Assembly (NCBI RefSeq): GCF_003151255.1
Contig: NZ_CP029481.1
Location: 2,418,001-2,482,000 of the forward strand
Direction: 5' to 3'
Length of the DNA: 64,000 bases
Source: Microvirga sp. 17 mud 1-3
GTDB taxonomy: Bacteria > Pseudomonadota > Alphaproteobacteria > Rhizobiales > Beijerinckiaceae
Below are positions 38,895 through 47,005 of the stretch, in pieces. The position numbers and the translations under genes are program-made. The number at the start of each line of letters is the position of its first letter. The stretch's first letter is position 1. A model generated the notes under the pieces. It ran no database searches and was not told the origin of the DNA. It was given only the letters and a program-made list of their open reading frames with translations.

Positions 38895-39041
38895 GGTGCA
38901 CCTGCCTATTGCCGTTTTGCCGTGGGACCGCCGGGCGGCAGCCTTCCGGTGAACCGCGTCACGGACGGGATGTTCCGGCCTGCGGCGGAACGGCGGCTGC
39001 TCCCTCCGGTTGTCCCTCCGCGACCGAAGGGCAAAGCGACG

Positions 39042-40280
39042 ATGGAGCAGGCGCATATTCTCGGCTTCCTGGCCCTTGGCGCCATCGTCCTGGCCACCGT
39101 GTGGCTGCCCGTGGTGCTGCAGCGCTTTCCGTTGTCCCTCCCCATGGTGGCTTTTGCGTTCGGCTATGTCTTTTTCAGCCTCTCCCCCATGGGCCGCTTC
39201 ACGGCGGAGGAAAGGAACGTCGCCGAAATCCTGCTGGAATTCGTTCTCGTGGTGGCCGTCATGGGGGCGGGTCTCAAGATCGACCGGCCCTTCGGTTTCC
39301 GGGCCTGGGCCAGCACCTGGCGGCTCCTGGGGCCCGGAATGCTCTTGACCATCGCAGGTATTGCGATCGCGGCGGTCGTCGTCCTCGACCTGCCGCCCCC
39401 GCTGGCCCTGCTGCTCGGCAGTATCCTGTCACCGACCGACCCGGTCCTCGCATCGAGCGTGCAGCTGGGCCCGCCGGGCGCAGGCGAGGAGGGAGAGGTG
39501 CGCTTCGCCCTCACGTCCGAGGCAGGTCTCAACGACGGCCTCGCATTCCCGTTCGTCACGCTGAGCCTCCTCTGGGCCGGAGCGCCGGAGCCGGGATGGC
39601 TCACCCACTGGTTTCTCGTCGAGCTTATCTGGAAGCTCCTGGCCGCCGTCGCCGTCGGGCTCGTCGTCGGCGGCGGGATCATGGCTCTCAACCACCGCCT
39701 GCCGGCGCCGTTTCGCATTTCCCGGTCGAAGAACGCTTATGCGGCCCTCGGTGTAGGGCTCCTGGTCTACGGACTGGCCGAATGGGCGCATGCCAACGGT
39801 TTCGTGGCGGTGTTCGTCGCCGCCGCGACCATCCGCAACATGACCCGCAATCTCGACTACACCCGCACGATCCACGGGTCGGAAGAGCAGATCGAACAAT
39901 TGGTGATGGTCCTCGTCCTCATCCTCTTCGGCGGGTCCGTCGCCGAAGGCCTGATCGGCCCCTTGAGCGTTTCCGAGATCGTGTTCGCCACCGTGGCCCT
40001 CGTGGTGGTCCGGCCCGTGGCGGTCCTCATCGGCTTCGCGGGCTCGCGAGAGCCCTTTCCGGTACGGGCTGCGACAGGGTTCTTCGGCATTCGAGGACTG
40101 GGAACGCTCTATTATGCGACCTATGCGGCCGAACGGCTCAGCCATGACGCTGCCGGGCAACTTTGGCATGCGGTCGGCCTCGTGGTGCTGATGTCCGTCT
40201 TCCTCTACGGCCTGAGTGCCACGCCGATCATGCACAGGCTCGATACGCTGCGACTGCGGCCTCCCTCGTCCGCCGAATAG
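39042..40280 (+). CDS. cation:proton antiporter (CPA1/NhaP-like)
   Basis: A 412-residue protein with 12-13 membrane helices. It has the CPA1 motif GSILSPTDPVLASSVQ (the TDP unwound helix) and a second-half ALTSEAGLNDGLAFPFV with the ND ion-binding pair. The FFGIRGLGTLYYATY segment is conserved in NhaP-type exchangers. It lacks a cytoplasmic regulatory tail. It probably exchanges Na+ or K+ for H+. It is divergent from the TPP enzyme, with about 150 bases between them. Confidence 0.9.
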   Translation: MEQAHILGFLALGAIVLATVWLPVVLQRFPLSLPMVAFAFGYVFFSLSPMGRFTAEERNVAEILLEFVLVVAVMGAGLKIDRPFGFRAWASTWRLLGPGMLLTIAGIAIAAVVVLDLPPPLALLLGSILSPTDPVLASSVQLGPPGAGEEGEVRFALTSEAGLNDGLAFPFVTLSLLWAGAPEPGWLTHWFLVELIWKLLAAVAVGLVVGGGIMALNHRLPAPFRISRSKNAYAALGVGLLVYGLAEWAHANGFVAVFVAAATIRNMTRNLDYTRTIHGSEEQIEQLVMVLVLILFGGSVAEGLIGPLSVSEIVFATVALVVVRPVAVLIGFAGSREPFPVRAATGFFGIRGLGTLYYATYAAERLSHDAAGQLWHAVGLVVLMSVFLYGLSATPIMHRLDTLRLRPPSSAE

Positions 40281-40422
40281 TCGGGCCTTGCGCGGGATAA
40301 CAACGCTCATGCGCCCAGCGAAGGGCCGCGACACGGCTTCCGACGTGTCATGCGTTTCGGTTTTGCTGTAGGGAATCAAGGAACGGCCCGCCCCAGGCCC
40401 TCCCGCTCCGGAGAGACGATCC

Positions 40423-41415
40423 ATGCAGAGCTCTGCCCAACAGGTTACCGCCCCCCTTCCCGCCTCGCCGACCTACGAAGACGTGGTGGTGGCAGCCCGA
40501 CGCATCGAAGGCATCGCCCATCGCACCCCGGTGCTCACCTCACGGACTGCAGACGCCCTTACGGGCGCAACCTTGTTCTTCAAGGCCGAGAACCTTCAGC
40601 GGGCAGGCGCCTTCAAGTTCCGCGGAGCCTACAACGCCATCGCGCGGCTCTCCGAGGACGCGAAGAAGCGGGGCGTCGTGGCCTTCTCGTCTGGCAATCA
40701 CGCCCAGGCCATCGCCTATGCGGGCCAGCTCCAGGATGTCCCAAGGGTCATCATCATGCCGCAGGATGCGCCGGCCATGAAGGTGGCGGCCACCAAGGCC
40801 TATGGCGGCGAGGTCGTGCTCTTCGACCGCTATACGGAAGACCGGGAGGCCATTGGGCGGAAGCTGTCCGCCGAGCGCGGCCTCACGCTGATCCCTCCTT
40901 ACGACCACGACGACGTGATCGCCGGCCAGGGAACGGCCACGAAAGAGCTCATCGAGGAGACTGGCCCCCTCGACATGCTCTTCGTCTGCCTTGGCGGTGG
41001 AGGCCTGCTTGCGGGGTCGGCTCTCGCCGCGAAGGCATTGTCGCCGCAATGCCGGATCTTCGGCGTCGAGCCGGAAGCCGGGAATGATGGCCAGCAATCC
41101 TTCCGAAGCGGCGAGATCGTGCGGATTCCCGTCCCGTCCACCATCGCCGACGGCGCCCAGACCACTTATCTTGGCAGCAAGACCTTCCCGATCATCCGCA
41201 CTCTCGCGGAAGACATCGTGACGGTGTCGGACGCCATGCTGGTGGATGCCATGCGGTTCTTCGCGGAGCGCATGAAGATCGTCGTGGAGCCGACCGGCTG
41301 CCTTGCGGCCGCAGCGGTTCTGAACGGAGTCGTGCCGTGCCGCGGACTGCGCGTCGGCATCATTCTGAGCGGGGGCAATGTGGACCCGAAAGCCTTCGCG
41401 CGTTTCCTCGCCTGA
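40423..41415 (+). CDS. threonine/serine dehydratase (PLP fold type II)
   Basis: A 330-residue fold-type-II PLP enzyme. It has the PLP-binding Lys in AGAFKFRGAYNA, the Asn-containing SSGNHAQA cofactor loop and the glycine-rich phosphate loop CLGGGGLLAGSA. It lacks the C-terminal ACT domain of biosynthetic IlvA. It could be a catabolic threonine dehydratase, a serine racemase or a hydroxyaspartate ammonia-lyase; sequence alone does not decide. It is followed by the YbaK-type gene in the same direction. Confidence 0.9.
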   Translation: MQSSAQQVTAPLPASPTYEDVVVAARRIEGIAHRTPVLTSRTADALTGATLFFKAENLQRAGAFKFRGAYNAIARLSEDAKKRGVVAFSSGNHAQAIAYAGQLQDVPRVIIMPQDAPAMKVAATKAYGGEVVLFDRYTEDREAIGRKLSAERGLTLIPPYDHDDVIAGQGTATKELIEETGPLDMLFVCLGGGGLLAGSALAAKALSPQCRIFGVEPEAGNDGQQSFRSGEIVRIPVPSTIADGAQTTYLGSKTFPIIRTLAEDIVTVSDAMLVDAMRFFAERMKIVVEPTGCLAAAAVLNGVVPCRGLRVGIILSGGNVDPKAFARFLA

Positions 41416-41458
41416 TCCATCCAAGCTTCCGATTCGCACAGCCCAGGAGACACGGGAC

Positions 41459-41947
41459 ATGAGCCTTGAATCCGTCCGCGCCTTCTTCGCGAAGAACGCC
41501 CCGGAGATTCGCATCATCGAGAAATCCACCAGCACCGCGACCGTTGCGCAGGCGGCCGAAGCGCATGGGGTGGAACCTGGACGGATCGCCAAGACCCTGT
41601 CCCTACGCGTGGGCGAGCGAAGCTTTCTTGTGGTCACCCGAGGCGATGCGCGGCTGGACAACCGGAAGATCAAGGCGGCCTTCGGCGGCAAGGCTTCCAT
41701 GCTCGGTGCCGAGGAGGTTCAGGCTCTGACGGGTCATCCGGTCGGCGGCGTATGCCCTTTCGGGCTGGCTACACCCCTGCCGGTCTATTGCGATATTTCC
41801 CTAAAAGCCTTCGACGAGGTCGTGCCGGCAGCAGGCGCGGTTCACACGGCGGTGCGGATCGCGCCGCAACGCATGGTGGAACTTGTCAATGCAGCCTGGG
41901 TGGATGTCTGCCAGGATCCACCCGCGGTGGGTGAAACTGGGAACTAA
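41459..41947 (+). CDS. YbaK/EbsC family aminoacyl-tRNA deacylase
   Basis: A 162-residue YbaK-fold protein. It has an N-terminal helix (MSLESVRAFFAKNAPEI), AQAAEAHGVEPGRIAKTL with the conserved Lys, and the catalytic-pocket GHPVGGVCPFG. It belongs to the ProX/YeaK/YbaK superfamily that hydrolyses mischarged tRNAs (Cys-, Ala- or Ser-tRNA). The specificity is not evident. ATG 41459 is preceded by CAGGAGACACGG. Confidence 0.88.
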   Translation: MSLESVRAFFAKNAPEIRIIEKSTSTATVAQAAEAHGVEPGRIAKTLSLRVGERSFLVVTRGDARLDNRKIKAAFGGKASMLGAEEVQALTGHPVGGVCPFGLATPLPVYCDISLKAFDEVVPAAGAVHTAVRIAPQRMVELVNAAWVDVCQDPPAVGETGN

Positions 41948-42161
41948 CCGCCTGCAGGACAGACAATCGACACACATCTTCCGTAGGGGCGTCGATCCGA
42001 CGAAAAGTGCAACGCTTTCGTGGAATTAACGAAATATAAGCGTCTCCCAGTGTCCAATTGTCTCGGTTGATGCAGGTTGCAGGAACTGGGTTCTTTCAAC
42101 GGCTGCGTTATAACTTCAGATGCATGACGTTTCCTGCCGGTCGAGAATCCGAGGACCGCAT

Positions 42162-42590
42162 ATGACGGAAGATGAAGTCGAAACGGTCGCGGCGGAGCTT
42201 GCGAAGGCCGGCGGCCATTCCTGGTATCCGGGCCGAGAGCGGGGGCCCTTCAAGGTTGTAGCAGACAGGTATCGAGACCGCGCCCGCCTCGCCATCGCGG
42301 CTCTGGACCGCCTGCGTACGAGCCGTCACGCTTCACCGAATGGTGGCGCGCAGGAGCCGATCGAGGGCCTCGTTTTCCACGACGCAGAGACGGCCTCTCG
42401 CAGCGACGCATTAACGGTCGGCACGACAGTGCTCTACCGCCCGCCTGGGGACCAACGATTCTATCGGTGCCGGGTCGAGAAGATCGATGGACGCCGAGCT
42501 TATCTCGTGCCCGACATTAAAATTTGCACGGGCTGGGTCGACATCGACAATATTTCTCCTGCGGCGAACGAAGAGACGCAGGCGCTCTGA
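42162..42590 (+). CDS. hypothetical protein (142 aa)
   Basis: A soluble acidic protein starting MTEDEVETVAAELAKAGG, followed by WYPGRERGPFKVVADRYRDRA. The C-terminal part looks like a small beta domain (TVLYRPPGDQRFYRCRVEKI). GAGGA lies before ATG 42162, preferred over an upstream in-frame ATG at 42120. I do not recognise the family. It is one of the last host genes before the prophage. Confidence 0.65.
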   Translation: MTEDEVETVAAELAKAGGHSWYPGRERGPFKVVADRYRDRARLAIAALDRLRTSRHASPNGGAQEPIEGLVFHDAETASRSDALTVGTTVLYRPPGDQRFYRCRVEKIDGRRAYLVPDIKICTGWVDIDNISPAANEETQAL

Positions 42591-42727
42591 CCTAAGCGGA
42601 CAGCGGAAAGCCGAAGAGCTTGGCGGCAATTCTTTCCTGGCGCTTTAGCGTTGCAGTTCCAGCATTTCGTTGACAGATGACAGCCACTTGTTTTTAAGCG
42701 ACAAGTCCATCCGCGCTGGTTCTGGCT

Positions 42728-42958
42728 GTGCGATATTATTTTCATCTGACAAACGGCCACGATGCCATTCGCGACGAAGAAGGCACGGAGGTCTCCGACA
42801 CCCAGGCCGCCCTTACGTCCGCCATGGAAGCCATCGAGGAACTGCGCGCATCCGACCCGTCCTATTCGGAGGACTGGCAGGGATGGCGCCTCGAAATCGT
42901 CGATTCGGCCGGCCGACTGATTCAGGCCCTTCCGCTTGTCGATTCCGCCTCTCATTGA
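42728..42958 (+). CDS. DUF6894 family protein
   Basis: A 76-residue protein with the pattern of a small rhizobial family: RYYFHLTNGHDAIRDEEG, then TQAALTSAMEAIEEL and W-R-L-E-IVDSAGR. The start is GTG 42728. These short proteins are abundant in Bradyrhizobium, Methylobacterium and Microvirga and have no known function. The match to DUF6894 is from memory of the family pattern. Confidence 0.8.
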   Translation: MRYYFHLTNGHDAIRDEEGTEVSDTQAALTSAMEAIEELRASDPSYSEDWQGWRLEIVDSAGRLIQALPLVDSASH

Positions 42959-43124
42959 ATGAGTCGCACGGCGAGGTGCGGTGCGATCTCTCGACAGCCG
43001 GGCAAGCTTGAAAACTCTGTGAGTCAGATGGGAGCGGTTAGGAAACGCCGACTTGCCGTCGGGAACCTGCACGTTCCCATCCTCCGGGCAAAATCATCAA
43101 AGCCTTGCAGTTTCAGTGGCTTGA

Positions 43125-43173
43125 TGGTGAGCGCGCTGGGACTCGAACCCAGGACCCTCTGATTAAAAGTCAG
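43125..43173 (-). other. attL: 3' half of tRNA-Lys(TTT) at the left prophage junction
   Basis: The reverse strand reads CTGACTTTTAATCAG (anticodon loop with TTT), then T-arm CTGGGTTCGAGTCCCAG, acceptor CGCGCTC and ACCA ending at 43125. The 5' half (D-arm and 5' acceptor strand) is absent: sequence past 43173 is unrelated. This is the signature of integration in the anticodon-to-3' part of a tRNA gene. The intact tRNA should be at the right junction, outside the window. The crossover lies within these 49 bases. I see nothing else in 42,959-43,124. Confidence 0.88.
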
Positions 43174-43225
43174 TTTTTACGTGGTATCGTGTCATCACGC
43201 TGGTTCATTCTGGATAACCGTAAAT

Positions 43226-43246
43226 CGTTGTTAAAAAACAACAAAT
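43226..43246 (+). repeat. CGTTGTTAAAA repeat, copy 1 (before integrase), with hairpin
   Basis: CGTTGTTAAAA at 43226-43236 recurs at 44535-44545 inside the 3' end of the integrase gene; 17 of 21 bases match if extended. The copy here also forms a perfect hairpin GTTGTT-AAAA-AACAAC (43227-43242). Placement on either side of int suggests arm-type integrase or excisionase binding sites, which is inference. Confidence 0.45.
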
Positions 43247-43338
43247 CAGGATGGAGCGGCGCAAGTGTCTGGCCTACAAACAGGCTTTCACTTCTGACAA
43301 ACCGTTACCAATACCGATACCAAATTAGGGAAACCGAC

Positions 43339-44574
43339 ATGCTGACAGACCGGCAAATCCAGGCGGCCATCCGGGGCGCGCGGGGCGAAACAATCCTGAA
43401 CGATGGCGCGCGCGGGAAAGGCGCCGGAAGCCTGCGCCTGCGCATCAGGCTGGGCGCCAGGGGCGTGACTGCTACATGGTTCGCCTGGTGGCAGAAGGAC
43501 GGCAAGGCAGCCACCATCACGCTGGGGCGATACCCGGAACTGACGCTGGCCGAAGCGCGCGAGAAATGCGACCAGGCCGTGGGGCAGGCAAAGAACCCGG
43601 CGGCCGCCCAGGTTCCAGCCACGGACCGGACCGTGGCCAAACTGTTTGCCGGGTACATCGCCAGCATGCGCCAGGATGGCCGGCGAAGCGCGGACGAGGT
43701 GGAAGGGCAGCTGGACCGCGCCATGGCTGTCCTGGGGGCGGATACACCAGCTGGCGACGTGACGCCGGCGGACATCGCCCTGGTCCTGACTCCGATCTAT
43801 GAGCGCGGCGCCCGCGTCATGGCCGACCGCATGAGGGCCTACCTTTCCGCCGCGTTCAACTGGGGCATCGAGGCCGGGAACGACTACCGGGCGAAGGTGC
43901 GCCAGGACTGGGGCATCAAGTCGAACCCGGCCGCGCAGGTGAAGCGAGACACGGCCGCGAACGTGGCGCGGGACCGGAACCTGTCTGCCGACGAAATGGC
44001 CGCGCTATGGCATGCCGTGGACGGCGAAGGGTTCATGGACGGCACCGGGGCCGCCATCAGGCTGCTGCTGTGCTGCGGCCAGCGGGTCCATGAAACGATG
44101 CGCCTGGAAGGCCGCGACGTGGACCTGGACGCGGCCGTGTGGACCATGCCGGCCACCAAAACGAAGGGGGGCAAGCCGCACGCCATCCCGCTGCCGCGCC
44201 AGGCCGTGGAAGTCCTGCGCCCTCTGGTGGACAAGTACGGCCGCGGGGCGCTGTTCCCGGCGCGGTTCGGGGAATCCGAACGGCAACTGGCGTCATCCGT
44301 GGGAAAGGCCATCAGGCGCTGGCTGGTGGGCAGCGGGGCCGAACGATTCCAGGCGCGCGACCTGCGCCGCACCTGGAAGTCGCGCGCCCACGATGCCGGC
44401 GTGGACCGGTTCACGCGCGACCTGATCCAGCAGCACGCCAAGGGCGACACTGGCAGCAAACATTACGACCGCGCCGAGTATATGCCGCAGATGCGTGATG
44501 CCATGGACAAGTGGGAAGTGTGGCTTGATTGCAACGTTGTTAAAACGCAACATAAGCATTCTGTTGCGGCGTGA
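43339..44574 (+). CDS. int: tyrosine-type site-specific integrase
   Basis: A 411-residue phage integrase with an N-terminal DUF4102-like arm-binding domain (LRIRLGARGVTATWF, ITLGRYPELTLAEAREKC), a core-binding SAM-like domain and a catalytic domain. Catalytic residues visible: first Arg in CCGQRVHETMRLEG, Lys in TKTKGGKPHAIPL, second Arg in ARDLRRTW, and nucleophile Tyr in SKHYDRAEY. The usual box-II His (HxLR) is Arg here, as in some P4-related integrases. AGGG lies 8 bases before ATG 43339. It sits next to the split tRNA-Lys, its presumed target. Confidence 0.95.
   Translation: MLTDRQIQAAIRGARGETILNDGARGKGAGSLRLRIRLGARGVTATWFAWWQKDGKAATITLGRYPELTLAEAREKCDQAVGQAKNPAAAQVPATDRTVAKLFAGYIASMRQDGRRSADEVEGQLDRAMAVLGADTPAGDVTPADIALVLTPIYERGARVMADRMRAYLSAAFNWGIEAGNDYRAKVRQDWGIKSNPAAQVKRDTAANVARDRNLSADEMAALWHAVDGEGFMDGTGAAIRLLLCCGQRVHETMRLEGRDVDLDAAVWTMPATKTKGGKPHAIPLPRQAVEVLRPLVDKYGRGALFPARFGESERQLASSVGKAIRRWLVGSGAERFQARDLRRTWKSRAHDAGVDRFTRDLIQQHAKGDTGSKHYDRAEYMPQMRDAMDKWEVWLDCNVVKTQHKHSVAA
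44535..44555 (+). repeat. CGTTGTTAAAA repeat, copy 2 (3' end of integrase)
   Basis: The second copy of the 11-base repeat of 43226-43236, inside the last codons of int. It is followed by CGCAACATAA, which is similar to the sequence after copy 1. Confidence 0.4.
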
Positions 44575-44661
44575 TATAATGCGCGACACGCCTTAAAAAT
44601 TCGATGCCCGACGACGCCGCAAACCGGCACCAGGGCGCGAGGCGGAAACCGCCGAAATGAG

Positions 44662-44690
44662 AAACCCCGGCCATGTGCCGGGGTTTTCTT
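44662..44690. terminator. bidirectional rho-independent terminator between int and ssb
   Basis: Stem AAACCCCGGC/GCCGGGGTTT (10 bp) with a CATGT loop. It is followed by TCTT on the forward strand and by CTCATTTC on the reverse strand. It separates the rightward integrase from the leftward recombination operon, which it probably ends. Confidence 0.85.
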
Positions 44691-44698
44691 TAGCCTGC

Positions 44699-45118
44699 CT
44701 AGAACGGAATATCGTCGTCCATGTCGGCCATATTGCTGGCAGGTGCCGCAGCCGGGGCGGCTGGGCGCGGCTGCTGCTGCTGCGCGCTGGTCCCGACATC
44801 GCCGCCAGCACGCGGCCCAAGTTCAACGTCGATCACGCGCGCCGCCAGTTTGTGGCCTTGGCCATTCTTGCCCTGGAACGTTTCGATGTGGATTTCGTCC
44901 AGGGTGAAGCAGTGCAGGCTGCCTTTCACCAGGTACTGCGCGAGGGATTCAGCACGCTTTCCCCACAGCGATGCGTCAATCCATTGCGTAGGCCGGTTTC
45001 CGTCCTGCCCTTTCTGTCCGTAACTGACTGCCAGCGACAGATTACACACGGCATCGCCGTCTGGCGTATAGCGCACTTCGGCATCCCGGCCCAGGCGGGC
45101 CATTCCGATTGTTTTCAT
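44699..45118 (-). CDS. ssb: phage single-stranded DNA-binding protein
   Basis: A 139-residue SSB. The OB-fold shows MARLGRDAEVRYTPDGDAV, WIDASLWGKRAESLAQYLVKG and ARVIDVELG. A Gln/Pro/Ala-rich linker leads to the acidic tip DMDDDIPF, which binds partner proteins. It is the last gene of the leftward operon that also encodes the exonuclease and a Sak4-like recombinase. Sak4 proteins typically work with a cognate SSB. Confidence 0.93.
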   Translation of the reverse strand: MKTIGMARLGRDAEVRYTPDGDAVCNLSLAVSYGQKGQDGNRPTQWIDASLWGKRAESLAQYLVKGSLHCFTLDEIHIETFQGKNGQGHKLAARVIDVELGPRAGGDVGTSAQQQQPRPAAPAAAPASNMADMDDDIPF

Positions 45119-45175
45119 GATGATGTGTTGCCTATAAAAATGCAGCCAGCACGGCGCCGGCCGCAGTGTTGAAAA

Positions 45176-45394
45176 TCACTTTCTGGTGACGCGCGCGTAT
45201 TCGTCGGCGCATTCTCGCCCGCAGAAAAGCCGCTGGCTTTCATCCGGCCCGAACGGTTCGCTGCACAGCGGGTTCAGACAGTGACCCATCGGCGTGGGCC
45301 TGGGAGTGGAGGCGGCAATCGCCGCCTGCGCCGCCAGCGCGTGTTCGCGTTCCAGCATTTCCACGTCCGTGGCCTTGTCGTAAATATCAGCCAT
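45176..45394 (-). CDS. small zinc-finger-like protein
   Basis: A 72-residue protein with four Cys in two pairs (HCLNPLCSEP and RLFCGRECADEYAR), a treble-clef-like zinc-binding pattern of the DksA/TraR or DUF2116 kind. GGAG lies 8 bases before ATG 45394. The 5' end overlaps the preceding gene by 8 bases. Precise family not recognised. Confidence 0.75.
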   Translation of the reverse strand: MADIYDKATDVEMLEREHALAAQAAIAASTPRPTPMGHCLNPLCSEPFGPDESQRLFCGRECADEYARVTRK

Positions 45395-45758
45395 CGTTTT
45401 GCGCTCCATGGTGCGGGGTATTGTCATTCGCCGCATTATTGGCCGCTGCGCAGCGTTCCATGGCGATGACCGCGCCGGCCAGGTAATTGATGGCGCCCAG
45501 CAGTTCACGGACGGCAGCATCACGCTGCAGGCGCTGGGATTCTTCGGATTTCTTGAACGCCTGACCAAGCAGCGCGCCGACGCCGAAGCGCCGCGCCGTG
45601 TCCTGCATCACTTGGCTGTCGAACGGTTCGCCTTGCGCGTGCCGTTCGTGACCCTTTCCATGCGCTGCCTGGTGAAACGCGCGCCCCAGCACGCCGGCCA
45701 GGCTTTCGTATCCTGGTGCGTCCAGCAGGACGCCATTGTGGTGATGTTCCATGTTCAT
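45387..45758 (-). CDS. hypothetical phage protein (123 aa)
   Basis: A soluble protein starting MNMEHHHNGVLLDAPGYESL, with an Ala-rich helical C-terminal half (VRELLGAINYLAGAVIAME). I do not recognise it. Its ATG overlaps the end of the HTH gene upstream by four bases, so it belongs to the leftward operon. An in-frame extension upstream lies in the HTH gene and is rejected. Confidence 0.65.
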   Translation of the reverse strand: MNMEHHHNGVLLDAPGYESLAGVLGRAFHQAAHGKGHERHAQGEPFDSQVMQDTARRFGVGALLGQAFKKSEESQRLQRDAAVRELLGAINYLAGAVIAMERCAAANNAANDNTPHHGAQNDG

Positions 45759-45982
45759 GATTTCGCGGTTTCTGGTTCTGTGTCGTTGTCGTTTGCGGCG
45801 CGCAGGTGCGCGGATTCCCATTGTTCAAGCTGGCGAATCGGATAGCGCACTCTGCTTCCGAACTTGATAAACGGCGGGCCTTTGCCCTGCGCGCGCCAGT
45901 TTGCCAGCGTGCCGACCGTCACCGCAGCGCCCCATCGCGCCACGACTTCGGCCGGCGTGAGGTTCACGGCTGGCTGTCCCAT
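45755..45982 (-). CDS. helix-turn-helix protein, excisionase/AlpA-like
   Basis: A 75-residue protein with a winged-helix MerR/AlpA-type fold: LTPAEVVARWGAAVTVGTLANWR, GPPFIKFGSRVRYP, then LEQWESAH. This pattern is typical of phage excisionases and of small DNA-binding activators. Proximity to the integrase (1.2 kb) supports a recombination-directionality role, unproven. It lies 15 bases downstream of the Sak4-like gene. Confidence 0.8.
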   Translation of the reverse strand: MGQPAVNLTPAEVVARWGAAVTVGTLANWRAQGKGPPFIKFGSRVRYPIRQLEQWESAHLRAANDNDTEPETAKS

Positions 45983-45997
45983 GGTTTTTTCCTTTCC

Positions 45998-46990
45998 TTA
46001 TTCAGCGGCCTGGGCGGTATTGCCCAGCACCTGTTCGTTCAAGTCCGCCAGGTTCTCGCCACCCGGCTGGGCTTGCGTGCGGGCCTTGTCGAACGCTTCG
46101 GCGGACGCCTTGATTTCGTCGGGGCAGCTGCCGCCCAGGGCCTTGCGGATGTCGGCCGGCAGCACTTTCCACGCCGCCGTCAGCGCGGCCATTCCCTGTT
46201 CTGCGGTGGTTCGCAGCGTGTTGCGCGCGTGTTCCACCTTCGGGTCCAGGGCCACGCCACCGCGCACCCATTCGCGCATAGCCAGCCCTTGCTTGGCCGA
46301 CAGATAACCCTGGTGGATTTCACCCGGGGCGCCGAACACCGGCACCAGGTCGGCGGGGCATTTCATCACGTCGCGCGACTTGCCGCCGTCCCACATCATG
46401 AGGCTGGCTGTCATTTCGAACATGAAATTTTGTTCCTGGACTGGCATCACGCCCTGGGGGATGAATTCGGTTTTCCCGTCGCGTTTTTCTACCTTGACCT
46501 TTTCGCGGGCGCGGATGCAGACGATGATGTGCATGTCGCATTGCAACATCACGTTCATGAACCGCTTGTGTTCGGCCTTCGCGTCGTTCCAGCGCGGCAC
46601 TTTCAGGTTCGTTCCTGGGGGGCTGGCGATATCCTGGCACCCGCCGGTCCCTTCCCATTCGTGCGTCACGCTGTCGATCACCAGGACTTCGACGCCCGCG
46701 TGCTGGAACTGCATAATGGCATCAATGTACCGCTGCGGGGAAAACGGCGCATCAAGATCCCCGATAAGGAACTGGTCCACGCTGCCGTCCCGGCGTTTCA
46801 GGATATCGGAATAGAGCGACCCGCGCCGGTTTTCCGTGTCGATAAATCCCACCTTGCTGGCGTCGCCCCCGGCCAGGCCCCAGGCCAGCTGCAGCGCGCT
46901 GTACGTTTTCCCGCTGCCAGAAATGCCGGCAATGCCGACCACCAAACGCGCGCCCGCTCGTTCCGCCTTTCGAATGTTCAATACGGCCAT
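45998..46990 (-). CDS. RecA-like ATP-binding recombinase, Sak4-like (AAA_24)
   Basis: A 330-residue RecA-core ATPase. It has Walker A GISGSGKTYSA, an acidic GFIDTENRRGS strand and Walker B VLVIDSVTHEWEG. A C-terminal helical extension is probably for protein contacts. It matches phage Sak4/AAA_24 single-strand annealing or exchange proteins. It stands between the PD-(D/E)XK exonuclease gene and, further down, ssb, the set needed for phage two-component recombination. AAGGAAA lies before ATG 46990. Confidence 0.85.
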   Translation of the reverse strand: MAVLNIRKAERAGARLVVGIAGISGSGKTYSALQLAWGLAGGDASKVGFIDTENRRGSLYSDILKRRDGSVDQFLIGDLDAPFSPQRYIDAIMQFQHAGVEVLVIDSVTHEWEGTGGCQDIASPPGTNLKVPRWNDAKAEHKRFMNVMLQCDMHIIVCIRAREKVKVEKRDGKTEFIPQGVMPVQEQNFMFEMTASLMMWDGGKSRDVMKCPADLVPVFGAPGEIHQGYLSAKQGLAMREWVRGGVALDPKVEHARNTLRTTAEQGMAALTAAWKVLPADIRKALGGSCPDEIKASAEAFDKARTQAQPGGENLADLNEQVLGNTAQAAE

Positions 46991-47005
46991 GATTTTCCTT
47001 TGAAG

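Noticed and set aside
38232..39041. In-frame extension upstream of the Na+/H+ antiporter
   Set aside because: It is antisense to the TPP enzyme gene and its start. The antiporter family begins at ATG 39042.
43105..43338. An in-frame extension upstream of the integrase, starting in host DNA
   Set aside because: It runs through the tRNA-Lys remnant and attL. The integrase family N-terminus and a ribosome binding site support ATG 43339.
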